From contig NZ_FOTP01000002.1 in the NCBI RefSeq assembly GCF_900114605.1, positions 992,001 to 1,056,000 on the forward strand: a DNA stretch of 64,000 nt, in the 5' to 3' direction. Positions within the stretch are counted from its first letter, which is position 1. Every line of letters starts with the position of its first letter. The notes beneath the pieces are model-generated. The model made no database searches. It worked only from the letters and a program-made list of their open reading frames with translations, and was not told where the DNA came from. Shown piece after piece: positions 42,927-52,049 of this stretch. The translations under genes and the position numbers were made by a program. This stretch comes from Bradyrhizobium sp. NFR13. GTDB taxonomy: Bacteria > Pseudomonadota > Alphaproteobacteria > Rhizobiales > Xanthobacteraceae.

Positions 42927-44297
42927 ATGTTTATTCAGTCCGCGTCGAGCCAGGCAAAGCGCCTTGCATCCCGGTTTGCACGCCACGACGGCGGCAATAT
43001 CGCGATGACCTTCGCCATCGCTCTGGTGCCCCTGCTCGGCTTCGTAGGCGCCGCCGTCGACTACTCCCGCGCCAACGCGGCCCGCTCGGCGATGCAGGCG
43101 GCGCTCGACTCTGCAGCCCTGATGGTTTCGAAGGACCTGTCCGCCAATCCGACAATGTCGGCGGCCGACGTCACCGCGAAGGCCACTGCCTATTTCAAGT
43201 CGTTATATACCAATACGAATGCCGGGCAGATCACGGTGACGGCGAGTTACACGACCAATACCAAGGACGGTTCCACCGTCACGGTCAACGGCGCGGGTGC
43301 CGTTACAACCGATTTCATGAAAATGGTCGGCTTGCCTCAGTTGGGGATCAGCAGTGGATCGACGACGACCTGGGGTTCGACGCGCATGCGCGTTGCCATG
43401 GCGCTCGACGTGACGGGATCGATGAATTCGAGCGGCAAATTGTCGGCCATGAAGACGGCCGCCAAGAATCTGATCGACACGCTAAGTGCCAACTCGCGCA
43501 TGACCGAGGACCTCTATATCTCGATCATCCCGTTCGCACAGATGGTCAATGTCGGCTCGAGCAACAAGAGCGCCACCTGGCTGAAGTGGGACCTCTTCGA
43601 CGACGCGGCCGGCAGTTGCAGCAAAAACTGGTACGATACAAAATCTACATGCACCGCCGCTGGCTATACGTGGACCGCAACCAGTCATAATAGCTGGAAC
43701 GGCTGTGTCACCGATCGAGACCAACCCTACGACACCACCAACGACGCCCCGTCGGGTACAGCACGTTATCCGGCGTACCAGTACAATGCATGCCCCTCAG
43801 CCATTCTGGGGATGACAACGGCCTATGGCAGCACCAATGTTAAGACGCTGAAAGACAAGATCGATGCCCTGTCGGCGAATGGCGGCACCAACCAGCCGAT
43901 CGGCATGGCCTGGGCCTGGCGCACCTTGCAGATCGGAAGCGATCCATTTCCGGCACCGGCCAAGGACTCCGATTACAAATACACCGATGCCATCATCTTG
44001 TTGTCCGATGGCACCAACACCATCGATCGATGGTACGGAAATGGCGCCGACCCATCGCCCGAGGTCGACGCGCGACAGAAACTGCTCTGCGACAACATCA
44101 AGGCAGAACTGGTTAACGGCAAGCGCAAGACGACGATCTATACGATCCAAGTGAACACGGATAATGGCCCGGACGCTGCCATGCTGAAATACTGCGCCGA
44201 TAGCGGCAATTACTATGCGACGACCACTGCCAGCGGAATCGCGGCCGCGTTCACCGCGATCGGCAACTCGCTCAACGCATTGCGCGTGTCAAAGTAA
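42927..44297 (+). CDS. TadE/TadG-like protein with von Willebrand A domain
   Basis: A 456-residue envelope protein. The N-terminal part has the TadE/G-type segment 'GGNIAMTFAIALVPLLGFVGAAVDYSRANA', a single membrane helix preceded by the hallmark Gly-Asn-Ile-Ala. Residues about 150-450 form a VWA domain with an intact MIDAS start 'ALDVTGSMNSS' (Asp155). A Cys-containing Thr/Asn/Ser-rich insertion (about 225-290) lies inside it. Tad pilus genes are not adjacent, so this is a solitary member, common in rhizobia, perhaps for adhesion. ATG 42927 is chosen over three tandem upstream alternatives. It ends at a strong terminator. Confidence 0.85.
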   Translation: MFIQSASSQAKRLASRFARHDGGNIAMTFAIALVPLLGFVGAAVDYSRANAARSAMQAALDSAALMVSKDLSANPTMSAADVTAKATAYFKSLYTNTNAGQITVTASYTTNTKDGSTVTVNGAGAVTTDFMKMVGLPQLGISSGSTTTWGSTRMRVAMALDVTGSMNSSGKLSAMKTAAKNLIDTLSANSRMTEDLYISIIPFAQMVNVGSSNKSATWLKWDLFDDAAGSCSKNWYDTKSTCTAAGYTWTATSHNSWNGCVTDRDQPYDTTNDAPSGTARYPAYQYNACPSAILGMTTAYGSTNVKTLKDKIDALSANGGTNQPIGMAWAWRTLQIGSDPFPAPAKDSDYKYTDAIILLSDGTNTIDRWYGNGADPSPEVDARQKLLCDNIKAELVNGKRKTTIYTIQVNTDNGPDAAMLKYCADSGNYYATTTASGIAAAFTAIGNSLNALRVSK

Positions 44298-44320
44298 AGT
44301 GGCGGCGACACCTTCAAACA

Positions 44321-44350
44321 AAAACGCCCGGCCATCAGGCCGGGCGTTTT
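44321..44350. terminator. Bidirectional intrinsic terminator
   Basis: AACGCCCGGCC-ATCA-GGCCGGGCGTT with flanking A-run and T-run, located between the convergent TadG-like and phasin genes. Confidence 0.9.
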
Positions 44351-44369
44351 GATTTGAAGACCGTATCGT

Positions 44370-44705
44370 TTAGCGCGCCGGGGTCATCATGGCGACGAAG
44401 CCTTCGAACGGCTTGTAGGCCTGCTTGGCGAGATCGACATAGAGTTCGCTGATCTTGTGCGATTCAGCCACGAAGGATTCATAAGCCGACTTGGCGTATT
44501 CGGTCTGCACTTCGAGCACCTTGTCGAGCGACTGCACGCCGGACAGTTTGGTCACGAAGGCGTTGCCGTCCTCGAACGACTTCTTGGTGTAGTCGCCAAC
44601 CGCGACAGCGATAGCCTGCGCACCGTTCTGAAGCGTGGCCGCCGATGCGACCGCACTCTCGAACTGCTCCTTGCCGTACTGCTGGATGTCTTCGACCTTG
44701 ATCAC
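44370..44705 (-). CDS. Phasin-family protein
   Basis: A 111-residue helical, Cys-free amphipathic protein with the phasin_2 pattern: 'VEDIQQYGKEQFESAVASAA', 'FEDGNAFVTKLSGVQSLDKV' and 'AKSAYESFVAESHKISELYVDLAKQAYKPFE'-like helices. Phasins coat polyhydroxybutyrate granules and control their number and size. The start is GTG 44705, preceded by GGAAAGGATTTGCA. Its promoter (44775-44803) contains a palindromic operator in the spacer and another just upstream, the arrangement expected for repression by PhaR, which is released when polymer is present. Confidence 0.9.
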   Translation of the reverse strand: MIKVEDIQQYGKEQFESAVASAATLQNGAQAIAVAVGDYTKKSFEDGNAFVTKLSGVQSLDKVLEVQTEYAKSAYESFVAESHKISELYVDLAKQAYKPFEGFVAMMTPAR

Positions 44706-45103
44706 TGCAAATCCTTTCCCGGATTGGACGGGTCAGCCGCGGCCGGGTGGACCCCGGTCTGATCTGACCCGCCCATCTATCGTGCAGCGCACAATGACGT
44801 CAAGAATCCCGTGCAATGCACAATTTTTACCATTGTCGGTAAATGCACGGGTGGCTTGCAAGGGTTGCTTAACCTTTTGGAAACTCGCCGGACCTACCCT
44901 GATTTCTTGCATTGGTGCGTTGGGGCCAAAAAGCCCAAAAACTGCATGAGTACATACTCTTAGCCAGAATGGCCGCGTATGCTTCTGCCATCCCGCCGAG
45001 AGAACCACTCAGGCTGACGCTTAAAACTGAGACACATCCTCGGTTGTTGGGCATAATTTAGCCTCACGATCCGGGGAATGAGACTGATCTGACGGGGAAG
45101 TCC
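44706..45103. other. 398-bp divergent control region between phasin and D,D-carboxypeptidase genes
   Basis: The left part is the phasin promoter/operator. The rest (about 44830-45103) has no gene that I can support; it contains TTGCTTAACC and an AT-rich stretch GTTGTTGGGCATAATTTAGCC around 45042-45062, which could hold the promoter of the dacA-like gene. Confidence 0.5.
44775..44821 (-). promoter_or_regulatory. Phasin promoter with two GTGC-N3-GCAC operators
   Basis: On the minus strand, -35 TTGACG (44798-44803) and -10 ATAGAT (44775-44780) are separated by 17 bp. The palindrome GTGCAGCGCAC (44782-44792) lies inside the spacer, and a second, GTGCAATGCAC (44811-44821), lies just upstream of the -35, centres 29 bp apart. 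TGC-rich palindromes of this type are bound by PhaR in other alphaproteobacteria; PhaR binding here is inference. Confidence 0.65.
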
Positions 45104-46960
45104 ATGCTTCGCACAACGTTTGCTTCGTCGCGCACCTTGCGGGTGTGCGCCCTTGGGCTGGCGACTCTCAGCATCGCGGTCATCTTTACGACTGACAGCG
45201 CGGATGCCCGCCGGCGACATAAATCGCGAAGCCACGTCGCGCGCGTCTCGAGCTACAATCCCGCATTCTCCTCGATCATCGTCGATGGCAATTCCGGCGC
45301 GGTTCTCTCGTCGAACAATCCCGACGGTTCGCGCCATCCCGCGTCGCTGACCAAGATCATGACGCTGTACATGCTGTTCGAGAAGCTGGAATCCGGCAAG
45401 CTCACCCTCGACAGCGAAATGGACGTCTCGCAGCACGCTTCCGTGCAGGCGCCGACCAAACTGGGCCTGCGCCCTGGTCAGACGCTACGTGTCGAGGACG
45501 CCATCAAGGCGCTGGTGACCCGCTCCGCCAACGATGCCGCCGTGGTGATCGCCGAAGCCATTGCCGGCGACGAAGACGATTTCGCCAAACTTATGACCAA
45601 GAAGGCCCGCGCGCTCGGCATGAGCCGCACGGTGTATCGCAATGCCTCCGGCCTCCCCGACGACGCGCAGGTGACCACGGCACGCGACCAGTCGGTGCTT
45701 GGCCGCGCCATCCAGGATCGCTTCCCGCGCTATTACCGCTACTTCGCCACCGCCTCCTTCAACTATCGTGGCCGCAACATCCGCAACCACAACCGCCTGA
45801 TCGGGTCAGTCGAAGGCGTCGACGGCATCAAGACCGGTTACACCCGCGCCTCCGGCTTCAACCTCGTCTCGTCGATGAAGCGCGGCAACCGCCATCTGGT
45901 CGGTGTCGTACTGGGCGGCCGCAGCGGCGGCGCCCGTGACGCCGCCATGCGCAACCTGCTTGCCGAGAACCTGGAAAAGGGTGCCACCCGCCGCACCGTG
46001 GCCGCGATCACCGAGCGCAATCCGTCCGAAGCCGCGACCGAGGTCGCCGAAGCCGAGGCCCAGGCGCGTCCGACCGAAACCAAACAGGTCAACGGCGCCA
46101 TTCAGGTGGCCGCTGCAGCGCCGGTCGTCGCCGAACCAGTCGCCGAGCCCCCGACTCGCCCCGCCGCACCGGCGGCGCGCCCGTCGGTCTTCGCCGCCGC
46201 CACCGCAGCGCTGCCGCCGGCAGCCCCAATGCCGCAGGCAGCACCGATGCCCCAGCCCCGCAAACCGGAGCCCGGCCCGCTGAATTCAGGCGTCATCCAG
46301 TCCGAGCCCATCTCGATCATTCCGGGCTCGTCAGAGCCGATGAAGCCGGTTCGTGTCCGTACCGTCCAGGTCAAATCCGGTCAGTACAAGCTGGCCTCCG
46401 CCGGCGGCGAGCAGCCCGCCCCTCCCGCCGCCACCAATGCCATCGCAGCGCGGCCGGAGACGACCGCCCGCTCGCCCGAGACCACCAATTCGCTCTATGC
46501 CCGCTCGGAGATGCCGCGCCAGCCGGCAGGCTTCGGAACCGGCAATGGCATTCTCGGTGTCCTGCCGGCCCAGGGCAGCGCTCAGGGCGGCACCCAGATG
46601 GCCTATGCCGACCCCGCCCCGCGTAACGTGCCCGCCCCTCAGGCGCCCGCCCCTCAGGCGCCCGCTCCGCAGGCGGTACAACAGGGCGGCGCCATCAAGC
46701 CCGTCGCGTCCCATACCGGCTGGATCATCCAGGTCGGCGCACTGGAAAGCGAGAGCGAAGCCCGCACCCGCCTCGACGCCGCCCGCGAACAGGCCCGAGG
46801 CCTGCTCGGCAAGGCCGACCCGTTCACCGAGGCCGTCGTCGGAAAGGGTGACAGGAAACTCTACCGCGCCCGCTTCGCCGGCCTCGACCGCGAAAAAGCC
46901 GAAGCGGTCTGCAAGACGCTGAAGCGCTCGGAGATCTCCTGCATCACCATCAAGAACTGA
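45104..46960 (+). CDS. D-alanyl-D-alanine carboxypeptidase with SPOR domain
   Basis: A 618-residue S11-family penicillin-binding protein that trims pentapeptide side chains. After a signal peptide, the catalytic motifs are S81xxK84 ('ASLTK'), S141-A-N143 and K243-T-G. The middle (about 300-530) is a long low-complexity Pro/Ala linker with tandem 'APAPQ' units. The last ~80 residues form a SPOR domain ('GWIIQVGALESESEARTRLD'), targeting septal glycan. Carboxypeptidase plus SPOR suggests work at the division site. It ends before a terminator at 46987. Confidence 0.94.
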   Translation: MLRTTFASSRTLRVCALGLATLSIAVIFTTDSADARRRHKSRSHVARVSSYNPAFSSIIVDGNSGAVLSSNNPDGSRHPASLTKIMTLYMLFEKLESGKLTLDSEMDVSQHASVQAPTKLGLRPGQTLRVEDAIKALVTRSANDAAVVIAEAIAGDEDDFAKLMTKKARALGMSRTVYRNASGLPDDAQVTTARDQSVLGRAIQDRFPRYYRYFATASFNYRGRNIRNHNRLIGSVEGVDGIKTGYTRASGFNLVSSMKRGNRHLVGVVLGGRSGGARDAAMRNLLAENLEKGATRRTVAAITERNPSEAATEVAEAEAQARPTETKQVNGAIQVAAAAPVVAEPVAEPPTRPAAPAARPSVFAAATAALPPAAPMPQAAPMPQPRKPEPGPLNSGVIQSEPISIIPGSSEPMKPVRVRTVQVKSGQYKLASAGGEQPAPPAATNAIAARPETTARSPETTNSLYARSEMPRQPAGFGTGNGILGVLPAQGSAQGGTQMAYADPAPRNVPAPQAPAPQAPAPQAVQQGGAIKPVASHTGWIIQVGALESESEARTRLDAAREQARGLLGKADPFTEAVVGKGDRKLYRARFAGLDREKAEAVCKTLKRSEISCITIKN

Positions 46961-46986
46961 TCGACTGATACCGTCGATACGCAAAT

Positions 46987-47018
46987 GGCCGGGACATCGT
47001 CCGGGCCTTTTTGCTTTT
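46987..47018 (+). terminator. Intrinsic terminator of the D,D-carboxypeptidase gene
   Basis: GGCCGGGAC-ATC-GTCCGGGCC with one internal mismatch, followed by TTTTTGCTTTT, 26 bp after the stop codon. Confidence 0.8.
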
Positions 47019-47174
47019 GGTCACCATAAATCCCCGTGGCGACAACCTCTCGTCAAGACTTAGGCGGTACAAATTCAGACAGGGATTGATCGACCACGCC
47101 GGACAACGGCGGGCGATGGGGCGTTCTCAGAGAAACGGAAGCTGCTCGCAGTGTAGCGTAAAAGCGTGCTGGAG

Positions 47175-47900
47175 TTAGCTACGATGCGTGCGAAGCAGAG
47201 TGTCCTTGGCCTCGTTGACCCGGGCCGCCAGGTACGTCGAGCCCCCCTGATCGGGATGCAGTTTCTTCATGAGGGATCGGTGCGCGCGGCTGATCTCGTC
47301 GCGGGTCGCACCCGGCTTCACGCTAAGGATCTGATAAGCCTCCTCTTCCGTCATTTTACTGCCAGACGGCGCGCGGTCGTGCCGCCCTGCCGTATCGCCC
47401 TGCGCGTTCTGACGCCAGGCGGGAAACCGGCGGTCAAGATAACTTTCAAGTAGCGCCACGCTCTCCGCGTCGAAGCTGGTCATCATCGCCGCCAGTTGCG
47501 GCAGGTCGAATGCATCGAGCGACTGACCGGCATAGGGGCCCGCCACGATCCGTCCGCTGAGCTGGCCGCTGTCATGATCGAGGGTCATGTCGAGAAACGC
47601 CGAGCGGACCTGCGAGGTCTGGCCGGACGATTTGGTCCCGCCCCCGAACATGCCGCCGATATTGCTGAAGCCCGCGGTGCCAAACGGCGCCCAGCCCAAG
47701 AGACCGGCCCCGAAGATGCCGAGCGGGATTGCCACCGCCAGCTCGCCCTTGATCCCGGTGAAGGCCGCCACAGCCAGCGCCAGCACACCGCCAGCCAGCT
47801 TGATACCGCGCGCCAGCAGGGCCGGGTTGGCCGAGCGGAACATCTGCAGCAGCATGTAGAGTACGAAGACGGCGAGCGCGCCAGCGATCAAAGTAGGCAT
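47175..47900 (-). CDS. Membrane-anchored DnaJ-domain protein
   Basis: A 241-residue protein. N-terminal hydrophobic spans (about 1-20 and 33-75) anchor it; a C-terminal J-domain (about 180-241) has 'AYQILSVKPGATRDEISRAH' and 'LMKKLHPDQGGS', with the essential HPD motif. The middle part ('LDMTLDHDSGQLSGRIVAGPY') looks like the DjlA/TIM14-associated region of alphaproteobacterial J-proteins. It should recruit DnaK to the inner membrane. It lies 51 bp downstream of the VWA gene on the same strand, so they probably form an operon. The ribosome binding site is weak. Confidence 0.85.
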   Translation of the reverse strand: MPTLIAGALAVFVLYMLLQMFRSANPALLARGIKLAGGVLALAVAAFTGIKGELAVAIPLGIFGAGLLGWAPFGTAGFSNIGGMFGGGTKSSGQTSQVRSAFLDMTLDHDSGQLSGRIVAGPYAGQSLDAFDLPQLAAMMTSFDAESVALLESYLDRRFPAWRQNAQGDTAGRHDRAPSGSKMTEEEAYQILSVKPGATRDEISRAHRSLMKKLHPDQGGSTYLAARVNEAKDTLLRTHRS

Positions 47901-47951
47901 GAGCTTTAGATAGTCGGTTGCCGCGATCCGCGAAACGGTTTTGCAGACCGT

Positions 47952-48674
47952 TTATCGCATCTGGCCGAGCAGCTTTGCCGCACCCGGCGCCGACGACGCC
48001 AGCCGCGTCAGCGCCTCCCGTCCGCCCGCGGCATAGGCGGCTACCGCGCGCAGCAATTCGCGGAGCTGCGCAGCGGCTCCCGGATCGAACCGGCACCAGG
48101 CGCCTCCGGTCAGCCGGGCAATCTCGCGAAACGCCTGTTCGGCCGCCGGATCTTGCCCTTCCTGGAACATGAAGACCGGCACTTTGAGCAGGCCGAGTTC
48201 ACCGGCCCGCGCACAGAGTTCGTCGACAGACTCCTCCATGGCATCGCCCACGAATACCAGTGCACGCACGCCGGAGGCCACCGCCTCCCGCCGTGTCTCC
48301 GATAACACCTTGCCGATCTGGGTCTGACCGCCCTGGCAAGCGATCTTGCCCATCAGCCGCGCCAGCTGCGCGGTGTCCGAAATCCAGCCGGTCGCGCGGC
48401 ACTCGCTGAGACCTCGAAAATAGACGAGACGGATATCGAGGCTGCCGATCGATGCGGCCTCGCGAAACATGTCGGCCTGCAGCGTGCAGGCCATATCCCA
48501 GGTCGGCTGCCGGCTCATGGTGGCATCGAGCGCAAACACCAACCGCCCGCGCCCGCCTGCAGCATGCGGCGCCATCGCTTTAGCTTTTGCTACAAATGCC
48601 GCGATGTCGGCCGATGCCGACGGCTGGGTCAGCGTATCGGTCTTGGACGTGGGAATGGTGGGATCGCTGGCCAT
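47952..48674 (-). CDS. VWA-domain protein paired with the DnaJ-domain protein
   Basis: A 240-residue cytoplasmic protein with a von Willebrand A fold. 'GRLVFALDATMSRQPTWD' gives a MIDAS DxTxS variant (about residues 48-63); 'GDAMEESVDELCARAGELG' lies later. There is no signal peptide or membrane span. The C-terminal ~40 residues are Ala-rich helices. It is the first gene of a pair with a membrane DnaJ protein, so it may recognise a client for the DnaK system; this is inference. ATG 48674 is used; TTG 48695 is an alternative. Confidence 0.78.
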   Translation of the reverse strand: MASDPTIPTSKTDTLTQPSASADIAAFVAKAKAMAPHAAGGRGRLVFALDATMSRQPTWDMACTLQADMFREAASIGSLDIRLVYFRGLSECRATGWISDTAQLARLMGKIACQGGQTQIGKVLSETRREAVASGVRALVFVGDAMEESVDELCARAGELGLLKVPVFMFQEGQDPAAEQAFREIARLTGGAWCRFDPGAAAQLRELLRAVAAYAAGGREALTRLASSAPGAAKLLGQMR

Positions 48675-48744
48675 GACAACTCGCGTTTGCTGCAAGCTTC
48701 ATGTGGCGAGCATAGGCCGCGCGGTCAACCGCGCAGCGCAGAAC

Positions 48745-49620
48745 TCAGTTCACGCTCGGCGTATACTGCGCGATCTTGTTCGGGTCAGTCACACTGCTCT
48801 GCTGCGCAGGCTGCTCAATGATCTTCGGCTTGCCCTTGACCGGCGACAGCTTGCTGTCGTCGTCGAGGAACTTGTCGAGCAGACCCTGAATCTTGGTCTT
48901 CAGCGTTTCCGGACCGCGATCGCTCATGTCGGTATGCTGCGCGCCGGTGTTGACGACCGTGATACCGGCCTTCTCGCAGACGTCATCATCCGGCACGACA
49001 CCGGGATCCGGCTTGAACACCGTATCGTGCGAACGGAACGACAGGATCTTGAACTTGCCATCAGTCATGAACGGCACGCGCAGGTTATCCAGCGTCACGA
49101 CCTTCTTGACGTCATCCGGGAATTCCTTGGCGTAGTACATCGAGATGTCGCCGCCGTTGGAATGACCGACCAGCGTCAGATGATCGTAGTCGGAGTTCGG
49201 CTGAATCTTCTTCAGCTCCTTCACCGCGTATTTGATGTTCTGAACGCCACGCTCATAGACAGGCAGACGGCCGACATAGAGCTCACCGACCTTGGTCACG
49301 AGCGGAGCGTCGGTATCGAGATCGTGCTGGATGCTGACGGCCATATAGCCGCGCGCCGCAAACACGTTCGCAAGGAACGAGTATTCGGTGAACTTGACGG
49401 TGTTACCGTGATTGAGGACCGCGACCGGCAAGGTGATCATGCCGGCATTGGCCTGCATTTCCTTGTCGCGACGAACGGCAATGTCGACCTGCACAGGACG
49501 ATTACGCGATGCGTCGAAGAACGTCAGCGTCTCATGCCGAATGGCCCACTTCGACGCGGTGAAATACGCGGCGGTGGTCAGCACGCAAACCGAAAGCAGA
49601 ATGAGTAGTCCGCGTTTCAT
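48745..49620 (-). CDS. Periplasmic alpha/beta hydrolase
   Basis: A 291-residue protein with an N-terminal signal/anchor ('GLLILLSVCVLTTAAYF') and an alpha/beta hydrolase fold. The nucleophile elbow is 'LVGHSNGGDISMYYA' (Ser about 161), and 'AVLNHGNTVKF' supplies the oxyanion region. 'FAARGYMAVSIQHDLDTDAPL' is typical of this family. The C-terminal 35 residues are disordered. The substrate is unknown. ATG 49620 follows AGGGACGAAC. The gap upstream is nearly 400 bp. Confidence 0.82.
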   Translation of the reverse strand: MKRGLLILLSVCVLTTAAYFTASKWAIRHETLTFFDASRNRPVQVDIAVRRDKEMQANAGMITLPVAVLNHGNTVKFTEYSFLANVFAARGYMAVSIQHDLDTDAPLVTKVGELYVGRLPVYERGVQNIKYAVKELKKIQPNSDYDHLTLVGHSNGGDISMYYAKEFPDDVKKVVTLDNLRVPFMTDGKFKILSFRSHDTVFKPDPGVVPDDDVCEKAGITVVNTGAQHTDMSDRGPETLKTKIQGLLDKFLDDDSKLSPVKGKPKIIEQPAQQSSVTDPNKIAQYTPSVN

Positions 49621-50017
49621 GTTCGTCCCTGATCGGCCAGTGCGAGGTAAGTCTCGGCCGGCTACAGCACTTATGGGGTCGGATGACCCTCAAGCGGCTG
49701 CTTCAACAGCATATATGTCACAGCCCGGTGACAGAAAGGCTAAATATTGTGAATTCCGAGCCATGTTATTGTGCGTCGCACCCGTTTCTTGTGCACCTGC
49801 TAAAGAAAGCCATGGTCGAATTGAGCGATTTTGAACGACTTTCGCAAGGGATCGGAATTTCAAAAACATCCTTATTTCAACGACAAATCAACTGTCGGAC
49901 GGGCTACTCGTTCCCCGGTAAAAGAAGATGATACCTGTGTTATCAGGGCAAAGTTGAGTGCGGAATCGTTCATAGCCTGCGGAACGGGCTGCGCCGGCTC
50001 TCCGCAGCGGACGCGAC
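49621..50017. other. 397-bp region without a supported gene
   Basis: This stretch is noticeably more AT-rich than its neighbours (about 49740-49970). Short frames of about 80 codons on the plus strand lack a ribosome binding site and plausible composition. It contains one GTGCGTCGCAC palindrome (49771-49781). The left part presumably holds the promoter of the alpha/beta hydrolase gene, and the right part the 3' end region of mipZ. Confidence 0.5.
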
Positions 50018-50953
50018 TCAGTTGCCAAGGATGTCGTGAACGTCCAGCGGCTTGTCGACCTGGGCAAACCACTCAGCGCGGTTGGCGGCGCGGCGACGGC
50101 CACGCTCATCGAGCGGCAGCTTCAACTTGCGCAGCAGTTCGATGACTTCCTCGCGCGCCGTGACATGGCCCATGCTCGGGCGACGCCCGAGCGTGGCTTC
50201 GTTGAGATCGTCGAGCGCCGTCAGGCCACGCGGAAAGAACTCACGATACATCACGCGCTCGGCGAGACCGTCGATGGCTCGGAAACCGAGCTGCAGCGAG
50301 AGTTGATCGAGGACGCCGGCGACCAGCATCTTGTTGCGCGAGCCGAGCAGCGAGAGCCGGTTGCGCACCACGATCCAGTCGGTAGTCGAGCCATCATGCT
50401 GGCGGCGCTTGCGACGGGCTTCGCGCGCCATCTTCGAATAGTGGCTTTCTCCAGTCACCTTGTAGCTTGCGGCATCGACGGCGCCGAGCACATCGAAATC
50501 GAGAAAGCTGTCATTGATCGGCGTCACCAGCGTATCGGCCATCGAATGCGCCAGACGCATCAGATAGGTGTCGCTGCCAGGCGTGTCGATGACGATGAAA
50601 TGGTGAGTGCGTTCCACCGCGCTCACCGCAGCCATGAACTGCTCGAGTTCGTAGGCTTCGTTATCGGCGATCTGCATCGTCTCGCCGAGCTTGACGCAGC
50701 TATGGGTCGGCACTTCCAGCGCAAGCCCGGCACTCTGCGCCCAGGCGGCGCGGTTGGCGATATAGCGCGTGAAACTCTGCTGACGGCTGTCGAGATCGAT
50801 CGTCGCGACGCGCTGACCGGCCTTCAGCAGCGCCACGGCAATGTGAAGCGCGGTGGTCGATTTGCCCGACCCGCCCTTCTCATTGCCGAGCACGACAACA
50901 TGCGCCGTGCCGGACTGCCCGCCGAACTGCCCCTGGGTGGTTTGCATCAACAT
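50018..50953 (-). CDS. mipZ: Division-plane positioning ATPase MipZ
   Basis: A 311-residue ParA-superfamily ATPase. The deviant Walker A '[10 protein letters not shown]' has Lys26 and Lys31; '[15 protein letters not shown]', '[13 protein letters not shown]', and '[15 protein letters not shown]' are MipZ signatures that separate it from ParA. MipZ forms a gradient from the ParB-bound origin and blocks FtsZ ring assembly away from mid-cell. Start ATG 50953 (or 50947); GGGATC lies upstream. With divK-pleD at 14.9-16.7 kb this window holds parts of the alphaproteobacterial cell-cycle machinery. Confidence 0.95.
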   Translation of the reverse strand: MLMQTTQGQFGGQSGTAHVVVLGNEKGGSGKSTTALHIAVALLKAGQRVATIDLDSRQQSFTRYIANRAAWAQSAGLALEVPTHSCVKLGETMQIADNEAYELEQFMAAVSAVERTHHFIVIDTPGSDTYLMRLAHSMADTLVTPINDSFLDFDVLGAVDAASYKVTGESHYSKMAREARRKRRQHDGSTTDWIVVRNRLSLLGSRNKMLVAGVLDQLSLQLGFRAIDGLAERVMYREFFPRGLTALDDLNEATLGRRPSMGHVTAREEVIELLRKLKLPLDERGRRRAANRAEWFAQVDKPLDVHDILGN

Positions 50954-51188
50954 CCCGCGATCCCTCGATCATCTTCAAATCGCGAGGTGCGGCAAGGGTC
51001 AAGCGAAATGCAGGGGCATCCCGCCCTGCGGGCAATCAGCCGCGCTTAATCATGAATCCCGGCAGCCGGTTGCGGCATCAGGACACCCGCTGGCCAGGTC
51101 TCGTGAGGCTTGGGTGATCCCGCGAGCTTTGATAAGCAGGGCGCGCACGCCCTCGCCCCACCGCAGCCAACAACAAGAACGAGCCGCA

Positions 51189-52040
51189 ATGCCCCGTACC
51201 CCGATCGTCGCCCGCACCCTGCCTGCTCTCCGAAAGGCGCTCGACGGCCTGCGGGCACGCAAGGCGACCATCGGCCTGGTGCCAACCATGGGCGCACTGC
51301 ATGACGGTCACGTCTCGCTGGTGCGCCTCGCCCAGCGCCGCGCCAGCAAGGTCGTGGTGTCGATCTTCGTTAATCCAACGCAGTTCGCCCCCACCGAGGA
51401 CTTCGGCTCCTATCCGCGGACCTGGAAGAGCGACCTCGCCAAACTCACCGAAGCCGGCGTCGACCTGATCTGGAATCCCGACGCCAAGGTGATGTATCCG
51501 GAAGGCTTCGCAACGAAGATCACGACCGGAGGCCCGGCCACCGCCGACCTCGAGGATCGCTTCCGGCCGCATTTCTTCGGCGGCGTCGCGACCGTCGTCG
51601 GCAAACTGTTCACGCAGGTGCGACCGGACATGGCGTTCTTCGGCGAGAAGGACTACCAGCAGCTCAAGGTCGTGACGCGCATGGCGCGGGACCTCGATCT
51701 CGGCGTCAAGGTGACCGGCGCGACCACGGTGCGCGAGCGCGACGGCCTCGCGATGTCGTCGCGCAACGTCTATCTCTCGCCGGAAGACCGCGCCACAGCG
51801 CCGGTGCTTTACAAGGCGATGAAGGAAACCGCCAAGCGCCTGAAGGCGGGCGATAGCTTCGAGACCGCCATGGCGGGCGGCGCCGCGATGATCACCGCGG
51901 CAGGTTTCGCACTCGACTACTTCGAAGCGCGCCATGCGGAGTCGCTGGCGCCGGTCACCTCGATGAAGGACGGCCCGGTGCGCGTGCTGGTGGCCGCAAG
52001 GATCGGCAAGACCCGGCTGATCGACAATATCGGGGTGTAA
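51189..52040 (+). CDS. panC: Pantothenate synthetase
   Basis: A 283-residue enzyme joining pantoate and beta-alanine with ATP in coenzyme A synthesis. '[19 protein letters not shown]' holds the HIGH-like nucleotidyl motif (about 34-44), 'SIFVNPTQF' and '[10 protein letters not shown]' are conserved, and 'AMSSRNVYL' is the KMSKS-like loop. ATG 51189 follows GAACGAGCCGCA. It is divergent from mipZ with 235 bp between. panB is not adjacent. Confidence 0.96.
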   Translation: MPRTPIVARTLPALRKALDGLRARKATIGLVPTMGALHDGHVSLVRLAQRRASKVVVSIFVNPTQFAPTEDFGSYPRTWKSDLAKLTEAGVDLIWNPDAKVMYPEGFATKITTGGPATADLEDRFRPHFFGGVATVVGKLFTQVRPDMAFFGEKDYQQLKVVTRMARDLDLGVKVTGATTVRERDGLAMSSRNVYLSPEDRATAPVLYKAMKETAKRLKAGDSFETAMAGGAAMITAAGFALDYFEARHAESLAPVTSMKDGPVRVLVAARIGKTRLIDNIGV

Positions 52041-52049
52041 CAAAGTCCT

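Noticed and set aside
46630-46676. Tandem repeats resembling a CRISPR or satellite
   Set aside because: They are in-frame codons of the APAPQ linker of the D,D-carboxypeptidase, without spacers.
49683-49931. An 82-codon plus-strand frame upstream of mipZ's 3' end
   Set aside because: No ribosome binding site and no plausible fold; overlaps another short frame of equal quality.
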